NCBI GenBank assembly: GCA_002803225.1
Contig: NXFV01000942.1
Span: 1-64,000, forward strand
Length of the DNA stretch: 64,000 nt
Direction of reading: 5' to 3'
Origin: Gamarada debralockiae
Lineage: Eukaryota > Ascomycota > Leotiomycetes > Helotiales > Hyphodiscaceae
In this document: positions 32,893 through 44,894 of the stretch, one piece after another
How the letters are laid out: every line of letters begins with the position of its first letter
Numbering within the stretch: position 1 is the stretch's first letter
The notes under the pieces: model-generated
Database searches by the model: none
What the model saw: only the letters and a program-made list of their open reading frames with translations
What the model was told of the DNA's origin: nothing
Made by a program: the position numbers and the translations under genes

Positions 32893-35800
32893 ATGGCAAG
32901 CACGGAACAAGATGCCCCACCAAGAGGGCGCTCTCCTGGCCCAATCGACAGCGCCCACGTCCATTTCGATGCACCAAGCATAACTGGACAGTCATCCACC
33001 GACAATGCCTCTAGATCAACTTCCGCCATGACCTCTCCATTGAGTGTGGACTTCAAACACGATCAGGATGATCAAGGACTTTCTAAGTTCCCGCCCATTC
33101 ACCGCCCCCCTCCAAGCTCCGACACCAAACGACCAGCACCTCATGGCGAAGAAGCAGATGGCGAGGAACCCGAAGTCTGCAAACCCTTCGAACGAACCAC
33201 AAGTCCAGAGTCAGATATGAAGAGGAACAAAGGTGCGGAATATGAGAAGGTGGGGGATCAGGGAGTCTGCAAGATGCATGAATTCTCGCTGTACGAGACC
33301 GCCACCAGATACTACATTGTTGGAGGAGATGTGATGGACGAACGGTTCAGGATCTTGAAGATTGATAGGACGGCAGACACTGGGAATCTAAGCATTGCCG
33401 AGGACGAGATCGTATACACGAAGAAGGAGATGAGTCAGTTGCTGAACGCCATCGATGACGGGAATAAGAGCACTGGAGGCATGAAACTGCGATGCAGCAC
33501 ATGGGGCCTCCTGGGATTCATACGATTTACGGGTGCATATTACATGCTACTCATCACCAAGAGAAGTCAGGTTGCTATGATCGGGGGCCATTTCGTTTAC
33601 CAAGTGGATGGCACAGAATTGGTCCCATTGACCACCGGTACAAATTCCCGATTCAAGCCGGATATAAAGAATACGGAAGAGGCACGATTTCTTAGCATTC
33701 TGAACAATTTAGACCTAACGAGGTCTTTCTACTTTAGCTATTCTTACGATATCACTCGCACATTACAGCATAACATCTGTATGGAAAGGGAGGCCATTGC
33801 GAAGGGTATTACTTATCCACACGCCCAAGACTATAACTCGATGTTTGTGTGGAACAGCTACCTCCTACAGCCTGCAACTACGGCATTGAAGAACACATTT
33901 GATTGGTGTCTACCGGTCATACATGGCTACATTGATCAAGCTGGTACGTCAAAATCCGATTCGTCCGGATTTGGCTAATCAGACAAAGCTCTTTCGATCT
34001 ATGGACGTACAGTTTACATCACAATAGTAGCAAGACGGTCTAGATACTTTGCAGGAGCTCGTTTTCTGAAGCGAGGAGCGAATGATTTGGTATGCTACCT
34101 GTCTTCTCTACAAAGGTATCCACTGACTCGAATAGGGATATGTTGCAAATGATGTCGAGACTGAACAAATTGTCTCCGAAGTTCTCACAACCTCCTTCCA
34201 TGCACCAGGCCCAAAGCTCTTCGCAAATCCAAACTATACTTCCTACGTCCAACATCGAGGCAGCATCCCTTTGTATTGGACACAAGACAACACTGGCGTT
34301 ACACCGAAACCTCCTATTGAGCTCAACCTCGTTGATCCATTCTACAGTGCCGCTGCGTTGCATTTTGATAACCTCTTTGAAAGATACGGCGCGCCAGTCT
34401 ATGTCCTCAACCTAGTGAAAGCTCGAGAACGAACCCCTCGAGAATCGAAACTCCTCCAAGAATTTACAAACGCTATCAACTATCTCAACCAATTCCTCCC
34501 CACTGACAAGATAATCATCCACAAAGCCTGGGATATGTCTCGGGCCTCCAAGTCTCGAGACCAGGACGTGATTGGCACTCTCGAGAATATTGCTGAAGAA
34601 GTCGTAACCACCACAGGCTTCTTCCACAACGGAGATGGCCAAACAACAATCCCTTCTATCCAGAATGGCATTGCACGAACTAACTGCATCGACTGTCTCG
34701 ACCGAACCAATGCAGCACAATTCGTGATCGGCAAGCGAGCCCTAGGCTACCAACTCCACGCACTGGGAATAATCTCTGGGACAACAATATCCTACGATAC
34801 AGACGCTGTGAATATGTTTACACACATGTACCATGATCACGGTGACACAATAGCCATCCAATACGGGGGTTCCCAACTCGTGAATACAATGGAAACGTAT
34901 CGCAAGATCAACCAATGGACGAGTCATTCCAGGGATATGGTCGAGAGTTTCAAACGGTACTACAACAACTCATTCTTGGACGGCCAGCGCCAGGAAGCGT
35001 ATAATCTCTTCCTCGGGAACTACATCTTTACGCAAGGCCAGCCCATGCTCTGGGATCTAGCTACAGACTATTACCTCCACCACGCGGATCCGCGCGCATG
35101 GTCCGGGAAAGCAAGACGCTCATACATCAAATGGTACAACCCCGCAAACCTCGAAACACGAACCCTTCCTTATGTCGCCAAGCCTCGCGGTCCCGCTGCG
35201 GGAAAGCCACTAGGCTTCTTTGACGACTACTGGCTCGAATACTACAAGCCCCTTACTGTTTCGAGCTTCCTGAAGACGTTCTCGTATCCGGGGAAGATGA
35301 ATTCGACGTTCAAATACATGCCGCATCGACCGACAGTCGAAGGGCGGTACGATCTCTCCCCCTTCAAAGTCCGCACGGAACTGGATCAAGATGTGCCGGA
35401 GAAGAAAGTCGTTAAGAAAGAAGTCACGATTCTGGATCCCGCGGACGGCGAACAGCCCCCTCCATCTGTGGACGACGATAACATGTCAATTAGGAGTGGG
35501 ATGACGAAACGGATTTCTATTCAACGCTGGCTACAGCCTATCCATGAGAGAGACCTCGGCGTGCATCATGGGATCATGAAGGAAAGAACGGAGGAGGTGG
35601 TGCAAAAGGAGAAAGAGAAGAAGAAACTTACGCCACTGGATAAATCCAAAGCCGCACAGTGGACGTTCACGCAAGTCGTGCATGAATCGCTCAATCCGTC
35701 AGTGAATGAGCAAGAAGAAGAAGATTATGCGAGGTATATCTCGCATCCACAGACTTTACCGCTGGTGGTGAGCACGGAAGTACCGGCTGAGATTGATGGG

Positions 35801-36013
35801 GAGTATCTTGATTATGTGAACGGAGCTTGGAGGGATGGTGGAGGTATTGTTTTGGAGGGCAGAGAGGAGGATTTGGCTGAATACGCGGACTTCTTGACTG
35901 TGGCGGAAAATCCCCTTACAGTGACAGAGGAAGATGCGCCGAAGAAGAGGTATAAGGCTTATAGGAAGTGGTTGCTTGGGAAAAGCTTGTTCAAGCAGCA
36001 GCCTATTGACTGA
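32893..36013 (+). CDS. FIG4: Polyphosphoinositide phosphatase Fig4 (SAC domain)
   Basis: Three exons (32893-33943, 33989-34089, 34136-36013) encode 1009 residues. It removes the 5-phosphate of PI(3,5)P2 on vacuolar/endosomal membranes and works in a complex with Fab1 and Vac14. The SAC domain begins near residue 115 and contains the catalytic CX5R in [10 protein letters not shown] (Cys about residue 568). The splices restore [21 protein letters not shown] and [16 protein letters not shown] in one frame, both strongly conserved. C-terminal blocks [14 protein letters not shown] and [14 protein letters not shown] distinguish Fig4 from Sac1. The first 100 residues are disordered and Pro/Ser-rich. 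It diverges from the J-domain gene and converges on TTI2, whose stop is only about 165 bp away. Confidence 0.95.
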
Positions 36014-36178
36014 TGCATTTTAGGAATTCATTTGCACGGAGTAGGTTTGGCGATTTGGCGAGTGGGGAGTTGGGTATTATGTATTTGTGGCGTTGGAGGG
36101 ATTATAACAATAGATACCCATGTCGAATAGATAGATCGATTATGAAGACGAATGTTATTTTGGTGTGTTTTGCTACAA

Positions 36179-38135
36179 TCAGCCGCCTTCTACCATCCCA
36201 AAGACCTCCCTCAAACTTTCATTCACATCAAACAAGGGCTCTAGCTCCTTTCTCATATCAACCTCCCCTTGAATAGCACGAACTAAGAGCTTTCCTGCTA
36301 CGCTCAACTCCCTTCTGACCACCTCCAAAGACTTGAGATCTTCGCTTGTCGTTTGTGAGATATTGGCCCAGCATAAAGTTAATGCACTAGTAATCTCGAT
36401 CCTATGGCTCGTTTCAGACATCCGTGGCCAACAATTCAGGATCGTAGTTTGCAGAGTCTTAACTGCAGACAGCAGAAGAGAGGGACGAGAGGGTGCGAAA
36501 GGGTCTGTGAGAGTAGTTGAGAGGATTGGTAGGATATCCTATCACACTTTTCATTAGAATAGAAAGGAGAATATAGAATAGGAGCCGACCTTGAGATGTT
36601 TCACCGCGTGAACCCCCATTTTGGATATTACGACGCCCATGTTCCGCACCAACACCTCCACGATAGCAGGATGTTCACTTGAATGCGCATACCCCATCAA
36701 GACACCCTTGCGCATAACTCGATCCCAGAAACGCATGTCGTTTTCCTTTTCACTAGCTTTCCCATCTCCACCCCCATCATACAAGACATCACCCAGAACA
36801 ACCAAAGCCTCGTACGCTGGTTCTAAAAGTTGCACACTTTCATCCACGGGCGTGAGGTTTGGGAGGAACATGAGTGTGGGCGTGATTGCGTCCTCAAAGA
36901 CCTCGCCTAGCCCTGTTTGCGTGAGGAGTTTGGGAGTTAGGAGGGGTAGGAAAGTGGATAGGATGGAGAGAGCGCGGGAGCGGGTTGGGGTTGAGGTGGT
37001 GTCGAGTAGGGTGAGGAGGGGTGGGATATAGAGGTTGAAATGGGAGGTTGCTATCTCGGACTATTTTGAAGTCTTATATTAGCGAGTGTAACTTTGAAGT
37101 TGAAGCCATTTGCACAACGCAAACGCGGGACAGTATGTATGGAAAGAGGTTGAAAAGAATAGGGTTCTTTGATATGAGAGATGAGAGGGGGAACTTACAG
37201 AAGAATTCGTAACAGCCCATTCAAAAATTGTAATGGTATACGGAACCTCAAACATCCAGGGTCTACTCTCCTCATCCAAATCTTTCGCCTCAAACCTTCT
37301 TGGCGGCGCAGAAGAAGGCATAGCTTTTCTCCCGCTCGCCGTGACAGCTTCAGGCCGTTTGGTCTTCGAGAACAGAGGACGGATAAATTTTTGCAGTACA
37401 TAATCGATTATGAAAGTGGAGGTGTTTGTCTGGTATTTATATTCGGAGAGGAGAGAGGTGGCAGTGGAGATGGCGAGGCCTGTGGTCCACGGATCACGTG
37501 CAGATGTGAATGCGAGGACGGAGAGGAGAATTTGTGGGTCCACTGTTGCTGGTGGGACATAGAAAAGGTTTACGAGAAATTGGAGAGATGACAGGCCTGT
37601 GACGCCTTTTTGGCGAGCGATGCGGACTGCTTCGTCTCGGGAGGGGTTTTGGCCACCGATATGGAGTTAGCATTGGATGTCTGGAATGGAAGTTTCGGAG
37701 ATTACTTGATGTTGCCTCATCCTGGGAGACGATAGATGAGTCTGGGAGAATGGCTTTTGAGAGCCAGAGTGACATTTGGGTGATGGATGCATCGTCTCCG
37801 GGTTCTCGTGAAAGCCGCGTGGAGTGGTGAAAGCAACTGCTGAGGATGAGAATGTTTTGTAATTTATCCTCAGTGACAATTAGCTCTGATCCATCAAATC
37901 CATAATAGGAATTGGCTCATAATACCTCTTGGTTCACCGACCTATCGCTGGTCGAAAGGTTGGCATGGAGTTGAGACAGCGAGTAGCTCTCAGGCAAGGC
38001 TGCCAACCATCAGATTCTGGTAAATGAAGCAGTGGCGGGCGACTTACATTCCGGTGGTATCAATGGAAGATCATTATCGTCCGATTTACTGCTTAGGATA
38101 ATCTCCTTTGCATTTTTGCGGGCCGCGGTGAACAT
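36179..38135 (-). CDS. TTI2: TTI2-like subunit of the TELO2-TTI1-TTI2 complex
   Basis: Six exons (38048-38135, 37926-37999, 37706-37868, 37199-37629, 36590-37060, 36179-36538) join in one frame to 528 residues. The TTT complex works with Hsp90 to fold and stabilise PI3K-like kinases (TOR, ATM/ATR homologues). The protein is all-helical and HEAT-like; the conserved core includes FNLYIPPLLTLLDTTS, RFWDRVMRKGVLMGYAHSSEHP, VVISKMGVHAVKHLK and LPILSTTLTDPFAPSR. I chose the ATG at 38135 because MFTAARKNAKEI runs without a break into three good splices; a later Met (MSLWLSKA) is possible. Introns 1-4 have clear branch points. Assignment rests on recalled family patterns, not a search. Confidence 0.82.
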
Positions 38136-38840
38136 GTTGATGGTTGTGGTGGATTCATTCGTGGTTTGTTTGAAGATGGGTTTTCTGAGGTCGCGAGATT
38201 TTGGCGACGTCCAATTCGCAAGCGAGGCACCCCTTTTCCAGCCACCAGTGTCCTAGCTCTTGATTTGCTAACATTATCGAGGTCCACCAGGACTCGTTAC
38301 ACAATATGAGCATGGCGGTATTCAGGTTACATTTCATATTCAAGCAATCGCATACTGCAAATCGATTTTGTGAAAAACGGCCGAGGATCGGGCGCGGCAT
38401 AGTAGTTAGGGTGTCTTTCCTGCAGAAGTGTGGACCTTTAGCATCGTTCTTGAGTATGGCATTCTAGTCTTAGATATCTTTAGAATTTGATCTGTAGAAG
38501 ATAGAAGTCGATGTACAGCAGCTTGCAAACTGCCTTCATCCTTAAGACCTCTCCTTTATTTTCATCACTCGCCAAGGCCGGCGTGTCGTGTAATTTAAGC
38601 TCAGTCCTAGAATGTGACAAAATAAAGATATAGCTTGATAGGAAGCTATTCTGCCACTACCCTTTACCAGCACGTCATAAGTAAAGAGTAACATGCGAAA
38701 TTCCTTAGCGCGAACGACGGTACTCTATTCGATTTACACGGACGTTAATGCGATCCTCTCACCTAACTAATCAAACATGCATCATTATTGTAAAGTGCCA
38801 AAGCAAGTTCGTTCACCTTTCTTAGATTCCAGTGTCCATC
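38136..38840. other. Intergenic, TTI2 upstream region
   Basis: The 5' flank of TTI2 and the 3' flank of the MAPEG gene, both on the minus strand. No gene or repeat was recognised. Composition becomes AT-rich after about 38460. Confidence 0.5.
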
Positions 38841-39364
38841 TCATGCCATAAGTAGATCGTATCCAATCTTGCCAGTAAGGCCAAACAACCCAAACTCGGT
38901 GATCCAAGCACCAGCGCTGGCATACCTCCAACTGGCCAGTCTTTTCCCAGACCTTGTATAGCTGACGGCATACAATATGCGGCAGGCACTCCACACTACT
39001 CCAAGCATAGCACTTGTAATTGGGTACTCCAAACCACTAATTAGCATTGCAGCTAAAGTCTTTGTATAGTTCCCGATAAAGTCGTGATTGACGTGCGCAC
39101 AGTTAAAACTATACGCTTGCTTCCTCTCCTCTATAAGAGCATTGGCGATCTCTTTAGGAGTCGCGCTGGCGTTAGGGGAGCTGATGCCAGGTCTTTTCTT
39201 GTAGGCGGGGACGCGTATACCGTGCCAAAAAGCGAGTAAGAAGGTTCCCGTGGCTGTAAGGAGGACATATCTTTAGATATAGTTAAGATAGCGCGTCCAT
39301 CTTGAAATTACTAGAGATTCTGGCGAACTTACCCGTATTCCTTGGATACTGTAATGGTCGCCAT
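38841..39364 (-). CDS. MAPEG family microsomal glutathione S-transferase-like protein
   Basis: Two exons (39333-39364 and 38841-39270) encode 153 residues, the normal MAPEG size. Four hydrophobic helices are visible: YVLLTATGTFLLAFW, TKTLAAMLISGLEYP, SAMLGVVWSACRILYAV and ITEFGLFGLTGKIGYDLLM. The Arg/Tyr segment ACRILYAVSYTRSGK and the NHDFIGNY block fit the MGST3-like branch. Family members are endoplasmic reticulum or outer-mitochondrial membrane proteins with glutathione transferase or peroxidase activity; substrate unknown. The 62-nt intron restores EYGYVLLTATG. The first exon codes only for MATITVSKEYG. A solo LTR lies about 110 bp upstream. Confidence 0.85.
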
Positions 39365-39473
39365 CTTCTGCGTGCCCGAAGACCAATTTAAGAACAGAGA
39401 GATTAGAAATATTAGTTAACTGATAACATAAGAAGATTTCCTTGACTTAAAGATAACAATACTTGTCCAGCGT

Positions 39474-39769
39474 TGTTAATATATTGGTAGAGAATAGATA
39501 GAATAGTAGGCTGGTGCCTATTTTCAGGCTGCAATATAGTCCTAGTATCTCCTTTGGCCTAGACTGGATTAGGCGACGCCTTAGGCCCTATGGCATTGAT
39601 ATAGCAAGCATCGCACCACGCAAACGACTACTAAACGAACGCACGGAGCTAAACGACAACTAGGTATAATAGAATATATATATTGTGATATTGTACGTAC
39701 GTACGTAAGTAGAGAAGTTACAAAAATGGCCAACCACGTGATCTCACGTGCACTGGCTTGGTCCCAACA
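39474..39769 (-). mobile_element. Probable solo LTR
   Basis: On the minus strand this 296-bp stretch starts TGTTGGGACCAAGCC and ends CTACCAATATATTAACA, the TG...CA borders of a long terminal repeat. It contains two CACGTG boxes close to its start and a run of repeated ACGT units. I see no internal retroelement sequence beside it and no clear 5-bp target duplication, so it is an old solo LTR or a truncated copy. Confidence 0.5.
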
Positions 39770-39954
39770 ATAATAGAGCTGAATCACTGACGTAAACTAG
39801 TATATACCTGAAACGCGCCTTCGATGCATTGTATAAGACCGAAACTTAAAGTTAGGACTAGCACCAAAATTGCGACCCAGAAGGTACACCATTCATTCCG
39901 CCGATCACACCACCACTGTGACAAATTGCTTGGTCTTTATTTCTCATGCAACCA

Positions 39955-41744
39955 CTACTTGATCTTCACGGGTATCTTCAACTCCTCTCTCCTTCGTCTA
40001 ACCTCTTCAATGGCCTCGCATCTTGCCTTTTCAGGATCCGACTCCGCCAGCTCACGATTCCTCAACTGCCATGCCATACATACATCTAATGCATCTTTCA
40101 CCCATGGCCCCGGACCTGCATTGAGATCTTTCTGTAACCGCTTTCCATCAAGAATACTCTTGATCGATGCTGCTTCCATGAGATACATACTCTCCAGGTG
40201 GTCGATGAAGCCTTGCCATTCTGTAAAAATTGTGTCGTAGCCCGTGATATCGGCCTGTTTGAATGATTCGACAAGCAGCGCAAACAACAGTTGAATCCTC
40301 CAATGTCCACCTTGGGAATCCCACTTCCGAATAAACATGCCCAGCGTATCGCGCTCCTTGACATAAGCATCCTTCCTTTTGACGGCGTCTTTAAGATTGG
40401 TAATATCACCATAATTGCGGAATGCAGCTGTGACGACAGAACATATCTTGTTGTCGGCTTTGATTCCTTCCCTTGCAACATTTGTTGCAAATGGTAAAGG
40501 TAGCTTGGCTCCTACCTTTTCGGGCTGTGGATTTGGAATGGCGGACAATGGAGTGAGCGCCGCGAGGATCCATGCGAGGTACTTGGCGTCGTCGGAACGA
40601 ACTAGGGATTGGTAGATTGATCCAGGGGTTTTGTTGGATTCGAGGAGTGCGAGACAGTCGTAGACGGCATGCCAGTGCGAGGAGCTGGGTACGGCAGGGG
40701 TTGTGGTTGTGGGGTCGGTGAAGATGGTGGGATACAGGCTAAGTTCGTCGATGAGCTGTAATGCTCTTCTTGGATTATTGCCTGCTATTGTCAGTATGTT
40801 TATCGTCTGGCTTAAATGGCTGGGTTACCTTTCAACATCTTTTCTAGCTCTACACCAACTCTTTCCCTGCTGATCTTAAGCTTCAAGGCCTGCATGACGG
40901 AAGGGTTGCCCATTAATGCCTCTTCTGACTCCTGGTCGATGGTAAAGTCCAGCCGACTAGCAAATCTGATCAACCTCAACACACGTAATGGGTCATCCAT
41001 GAACGTAGTATACGGCTCAAGAGGCGTTCTGATGCACTTGGCTTTCATATCCTTCAGTCCTCCAGCAAAATCTTCTACCAGATCAGTGTGAAGATTGTAG
41101 AACAGTGCATTGATCGTGGCATCCCGTCTCAAAGCATCCTCTTCAGCAGTTCCAAACTCCATCTGCGGATTCCGGCTATCCTCCGAATAAGTTTCCTTCC
41201 TCAAATTGACGAAATCCAGATCAAAGTCGTAGAGTCTCGTATTTGCCGTTTCCAGGTGTTTAGATTTTTCCGGATTGGCCAGAATCTTGTGAAGACTTCC
41301 CATGTCCTTTGCTGTCAAGGAATGCTTCTTCATGTTCTCCTCGTCCTTGAGATAATCTTGCATCTTCTCGCAAAATCTATGACCGGTCATGGCGTTGATT
41401 GCGGTATCGATATCATGGCTCTGGAGACCGAGAAGCTTGTCACGCACCCATCCTCCTGCCCATCTCAGCTCGATCTTGTCTTTGATCTCCTTGGACTCAT
41501 CGATGTAACGTGCTGCATCGAGGAGGAGATTTCGGAGTTGGCTCTCTCGGGGAGTGAGTTGAATCTTTTGAGTTTCCATCTTTCGCTTTGGTCTTTTTGA
41601 CTGCGGCACTTCCACACTTTGCTCGGGGCACTTTCTTTTCATATAGGAACTTGAAGATATAGGGCGTGTGAAAGTGACTCCAGCTGTGACTCGACACCGA
41701 CACTTTTGCACAGGAGTCAACACGTAATTGGCTCGTAAAATCAT
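39955..41744 (-). CDS. CCA1: tRNA nucleotidyltransferase (CCA-adding enzyme)
   Basis: Two exons (40829-41744 and 39955-40781) with a 47-nt intron give 580 residues. It adds the 3' CCA to tRNAs. The class II head carries LRWAGGWVRDKLLG with the metal-binding DID in SHDIDTAI (motif A), RRDATINALFYN (motif B/C region) and DDPLRVLRLIRFASRLDF (motif D/E). The helical C-terminal half follows the intron (NNPRRALQLIDEL). Three in-frame ATGs (41744, 41642, 41580) precede the catalytic domain. The longest form starts MILRANYVLTPVQKCRCR, basic and Ser-rich like a mitochondrial presequence; the second starts MKRKCPEQ. Yeast CCA1 uses alternative starts to serve mitochondria, cytosol and nucleus, and the same is likely here. 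It diverges from TRS85. Confidence 0.95.
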
Positions 41745-41906
41745 GAGCTTTTGGACGAACACTCTTAGTCCGAAGGGCGTAATGATTCGGGAAACTCTAT
41801 TGAGGCTCCATCAGAAAGAGACTTTCAAGTCGTCAGCTTATTAGTTGAATTGGAATTTTGGGAATACTACAGTTGAAAGAGAGCCTTTTTTTTTCCGTCG
41901 GGAGGC

Positions 41907-41912
41907 CACGTG
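41907..41912. promoter_or_regulatory. CACGTG box in the CCA1/TRS85 intergenic region
   Basis: The hexamer lies between the divergent starts at 41744 and 42270, about 160 bp from CCA1. Same motif as in three other intergenic regions of the window. Function inferred. Confidence 0.35.
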
Positions 41913-42269
41913 ATACTATCGGAATTTGGAACATCCAAAAGCCCGATGGCTTGGAGAAACAACGAAATGCCTTTGCGCCAGCATCAAGACAACACCAAGG
42001 AACGACAAATATAGCAAAGGAGTCTGGAATTGGGATTAATTCTGGCATATTCTGGACCTCCCCCACATGTCGACTACTACCACCACCATTCCGACGAAAG
42101 ATCTGCGCGATCAGGTACGATAATCTCGAATTCGTCCAGCCGGATCCTGAATCTTCGATCCTGACTTGTGTCCGTCAGCCTTTCTCCAGGCATTCGAACG
42201 TATGTTTCGATCCAGGCCTTCGGTCTCAGAGCTATACAATAACACAAGGCGCACTATTCACCGTCCTTC

Positions 42270-44603
42270 ATGACACCTCCCAGCAATGCCTCGCCATTTG
42301 AGCCTCCCGCCCCGCCGACGAGCGCGCCTCCCTCGTTGAGATTACCCAAAACAAGAGATAATCAGTCAATAGCCTCCTCAATATCCTCCCTACCATACAG
42401 AGCCTCCAATGCCTCCGTATCTTCCCTATTCGCATCCACATCCACGCCCTCGGGCTCTCGATCTGTGTCCCCAAGTGGTGCTGCAACGCCGTCAAGAATG
42501 CTGTCGAATTCAGTATTTGGAGGTACTTTGGGAGAGGGGAGTCTGCTCGCCCCCCCAGATACAGCGGCGGATCCAAGGAACTTGATCTTGCAGGCATTTG
42601 TTCCGCATATTGCAGTCCATACCTCGGCCGATACACAGGAGCTTGTGAAGGAGAAGGGATTCGATGGCGGGCTGTGGGAACTACTACGGCCATTTGGGGA
42701 GCGAGTCCAAGGGAAGGTCAATGTAAGGGATAGCATAGGGTCTGGGAAGACATGGGAAGATTATGCGGTGCGATTTGTACAACTGGGTGATGGGCTTGAA
42801 GCACCAGACGTTGCGCGGAGAAGTGGGGAAGGGAAGGTCCCAAATGGGAAAATACCGGGATCGATCTCAGCACAACGAGCAAGGACTGGAGGGGATATTG
42901 GACAGATCGAGAGTTTGGTGGATCGACACTTGACGCATGCTGAGGAATATCCAAGCATGGACACAGAAGATTACCTGACATTCAAAGATGCACGAACACG
43001 AAATCCGGACATTCCATCACCATTTTACACTCTATACCTACGAAGATTACTTTCAGGTATTCCTCTGGCACCTCACGAAACGTTTTCACATCCTGTGGCA
43101 TGTATAATTGCTATCAGCTCTCGAAGTAAGAATCCAATCGAGGCATTACGGAAACTATACGACGAGTCAAGTAATGGGGAGAAACGACTGCCATTATGGG
43201 TGAACAATGAGTACCTCCGATACTATGTTCTCGTTCATGACGAAGAACAGGACGATATCTCGAAATCCATAACCCTGTTCGAACAAATGAAGCGGCATTT
43301 TGGACTACATTGCCACCTACTCAGACTACGGAGTAGTCAGTGTGTCTCTTCAGATGATGACAGTGTTCAACTTCCTCGGTGCGAGTGGGTAGCAGCGCCT
43401 GAAGAAATCGCCGAAATACACAACCGGGAGACGCAGGAAGACATTGAAGAATCATGGCCCTGCATCTACGAATCCGATACAACTGCAATAAAGACCTTCA
43501 TCCGCGAGATGGTAACCCAATCCGTAATCCCCTCAATGGAACGGTGCGTTTCAACCTGGAACGACCAAGTGGCCTCCCGCCGACGAGGCATCAGTGGACG
43601 CTTCATGAGCCTCTCAAAGAAATGGGCATTTGGGTCTAGTTCTCGATCATCCTCCAATGGAAACAGCGCCTCAGCGGGCTCAAATTCCAATTACGATGCC
43701 CTGCAAGGCTTCTATCGCCCCGATGCCCCTGAAGCTATAATGAGGAAGCTGGCAGATTACGCATTCATGCTTCGAGACTGGAAGTTAGCACAATCCACAT
43801 ATGAATTGCTACGAACCGATTTCAACAATGATAAAGCGTGGAAATATCACGCTGCGGCGAACGAAATGGCTGCTATCAGCACGCTTCTCATTCCGCAAGC
43901 TATGAGCTCGAAGATACGTTCAGAGACCGTAGATCAAATGCTCGAGACTGCATCATACTCCTACATCACTCGTTGTGGAGCATCATATGGTGCGCTCCGT
44001 GCGTTGGCTTTAGGCATGGAACTCCTTCGTTTGCGTGGCGGATCGGCGACGGACGATGCGGCGAGATGGGGTGCGAGATTACTCGACCATAAAGTTGTGG
44101 GCGTAGTGGGGGATGCATTAATGAAAGAGCGCATCGCAGCCTGCTATGCATCCAAAAAGGGGGCAGGAAGTGGACTCTGGGGCTCACGCACGCGAAAATC
44201 AGCTTTATGGAACATACTAGCAGCCGATACCTGGCTCACGTTGGGGAAACCTCAGCAAGCGAAACTAAGGCTCGACGAAGCGGGGCAGAAATATTCTGAG
44301 CTGCAATTCAAGGAAGGGTTAGCGAAGTTCGGTCATGCAAATGAATTTCTGCTAGGCCTAAGGAGAGAGGTGAATCTAGCGATGTACCCGGAGAGTGCGA
44401 TTGAGGGTACTTTGATGCCGGAGGGGGAAATCGAGACGGAGGTTGGGGAGGAAAGTCAAGCTTTTGAGTCAAGGCCGCATAGGAGGAGTTTGATGGGTGC
44501 ACAGGCACCCGTGCTGGGGAATTTGGAGTCAAGCCCGCTACAGGGGACGCTGCTCGAGGTTCAGCACGATGCGGAAAGAGGTGGGCAAGTGCAGTTTGAG
44601 TGA
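42270..44603 (+). CDS. TRS85: TRAPP complex subunit Trs85/TRAPPC8
   Basis: A single exon of 777 residues. Trs85 is specific to TRAPPIII, the Rab GEF complex for Ypt1 in autophagy and the Cvt pathway. The N-terminal region has the conserved blocks LILQAFVPHIAVHTSADTQE (residues about 110-129) and LWELLRPFGERVQGKVNVRD. The middle has WEDYAVRFVQL, YLTFKDARTRNPDIPSPFY, SVIPSMERCVSTWNDQVASR and LSKKWAFGSS; the C-terminal half is helical and repeat-like, with YAFMLRDWKLAQSTYELLRTDF. The first 70 residues are Ser/Pro-rich and disordered. The length is within the range of fungal versions. The start is the first in-frame ATG after the divergent promoter with CCA1. Confidence 0.9.
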   Translation: MTPPSNASPFEPPAPPTSAPPSLRLPKTRDNQSIASSISSLPYRASNASVSSLFASTSTPSGSRSVSPSGAATPSRMLSNSVFGGTLGEGSLLAPPDTAADPRNLILQAFVPHIAVHTSADTQELVKEKGFDGGLWELLRPFGERVQGKVNVRDSIGSGKTWEDYAVRFVQLGDGLEAPDVARRSGEGKVPNGKIPGSISAQRARTGGDIGQIESLVDRHLTHAEEYPSMDTEDYLTFKDARTRNPDIPSPFYTLYLRRLLSGIPLAPHETFSHPVACIIAISSRSKNPIEALRKLYDESSNGEKRLPLWVNNEYLRYYVLVHDEEQDDISKSITLFEQMKRHFGLHCHLLRLRSSQCVSSDDDSVQLPRCEWVAAPEEIAEIHNRETQEDIEESWPCIYESDTTAIKTFIREMVTQSVIPSMERCVSTWNDQVASRRRGISGRFMSLSKKWAFGSSSRSSSNGNSASAGSNSNYDALQGFYRPDAPEAIMRKLADYAFMLRDWKLAQSTYELLRTDFNNDKAWKYHAAANEMAAISTLLIPQAMSSKIRSETVDQMLETASYSYITRCGASYGALRALALGMELLRLRGGSATDDAARWGARLLDHKVVGVVGDALMKERIAACYASKKGAGSGLWGSRTRKSALWNILAADTWLTLGKPQQAKLRLDEAGQKYSELQFKEGLAKFGHANEFLLGLRREVNLAMYPESAIEGTLMPEGEIETEVGEESQAFESRPHRRSLMGAQAPVLGNLESSPLQGTLLEVQHDAERGGQVQFE

Positions 44604-44894
44604 GGTGTCTGAATATAAGTAGCCTTTTTAGCGCCGCTGCCGCCTATTAGCTAAAGGGCGGAGGAGCATTTGCATGGTGTTTGGTGTTTAGATGGGCATA
44701 ATGCATCCATGGATGAGAAATTGGGATCTTAATTCTTGAATTCGAGGATAGACCTGGAATCAAAGCCATGTATCAAGATCAATAAGTGATCTCATTATCA
44801 ATCATGATCATACAGTACGTGACAATTAAACCGTCTTAATTTTAGCAATGGCGCCTGTCATTATGGTCTCTCAGTTCGATAACTGAGGTGAGTA

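Noticed and set aside
39730..39755. CACGTG pair as a promoter of the MAPEG gene
   Set aside because: Both boxes lie within the putative solo LTR and more probably belong to the element.
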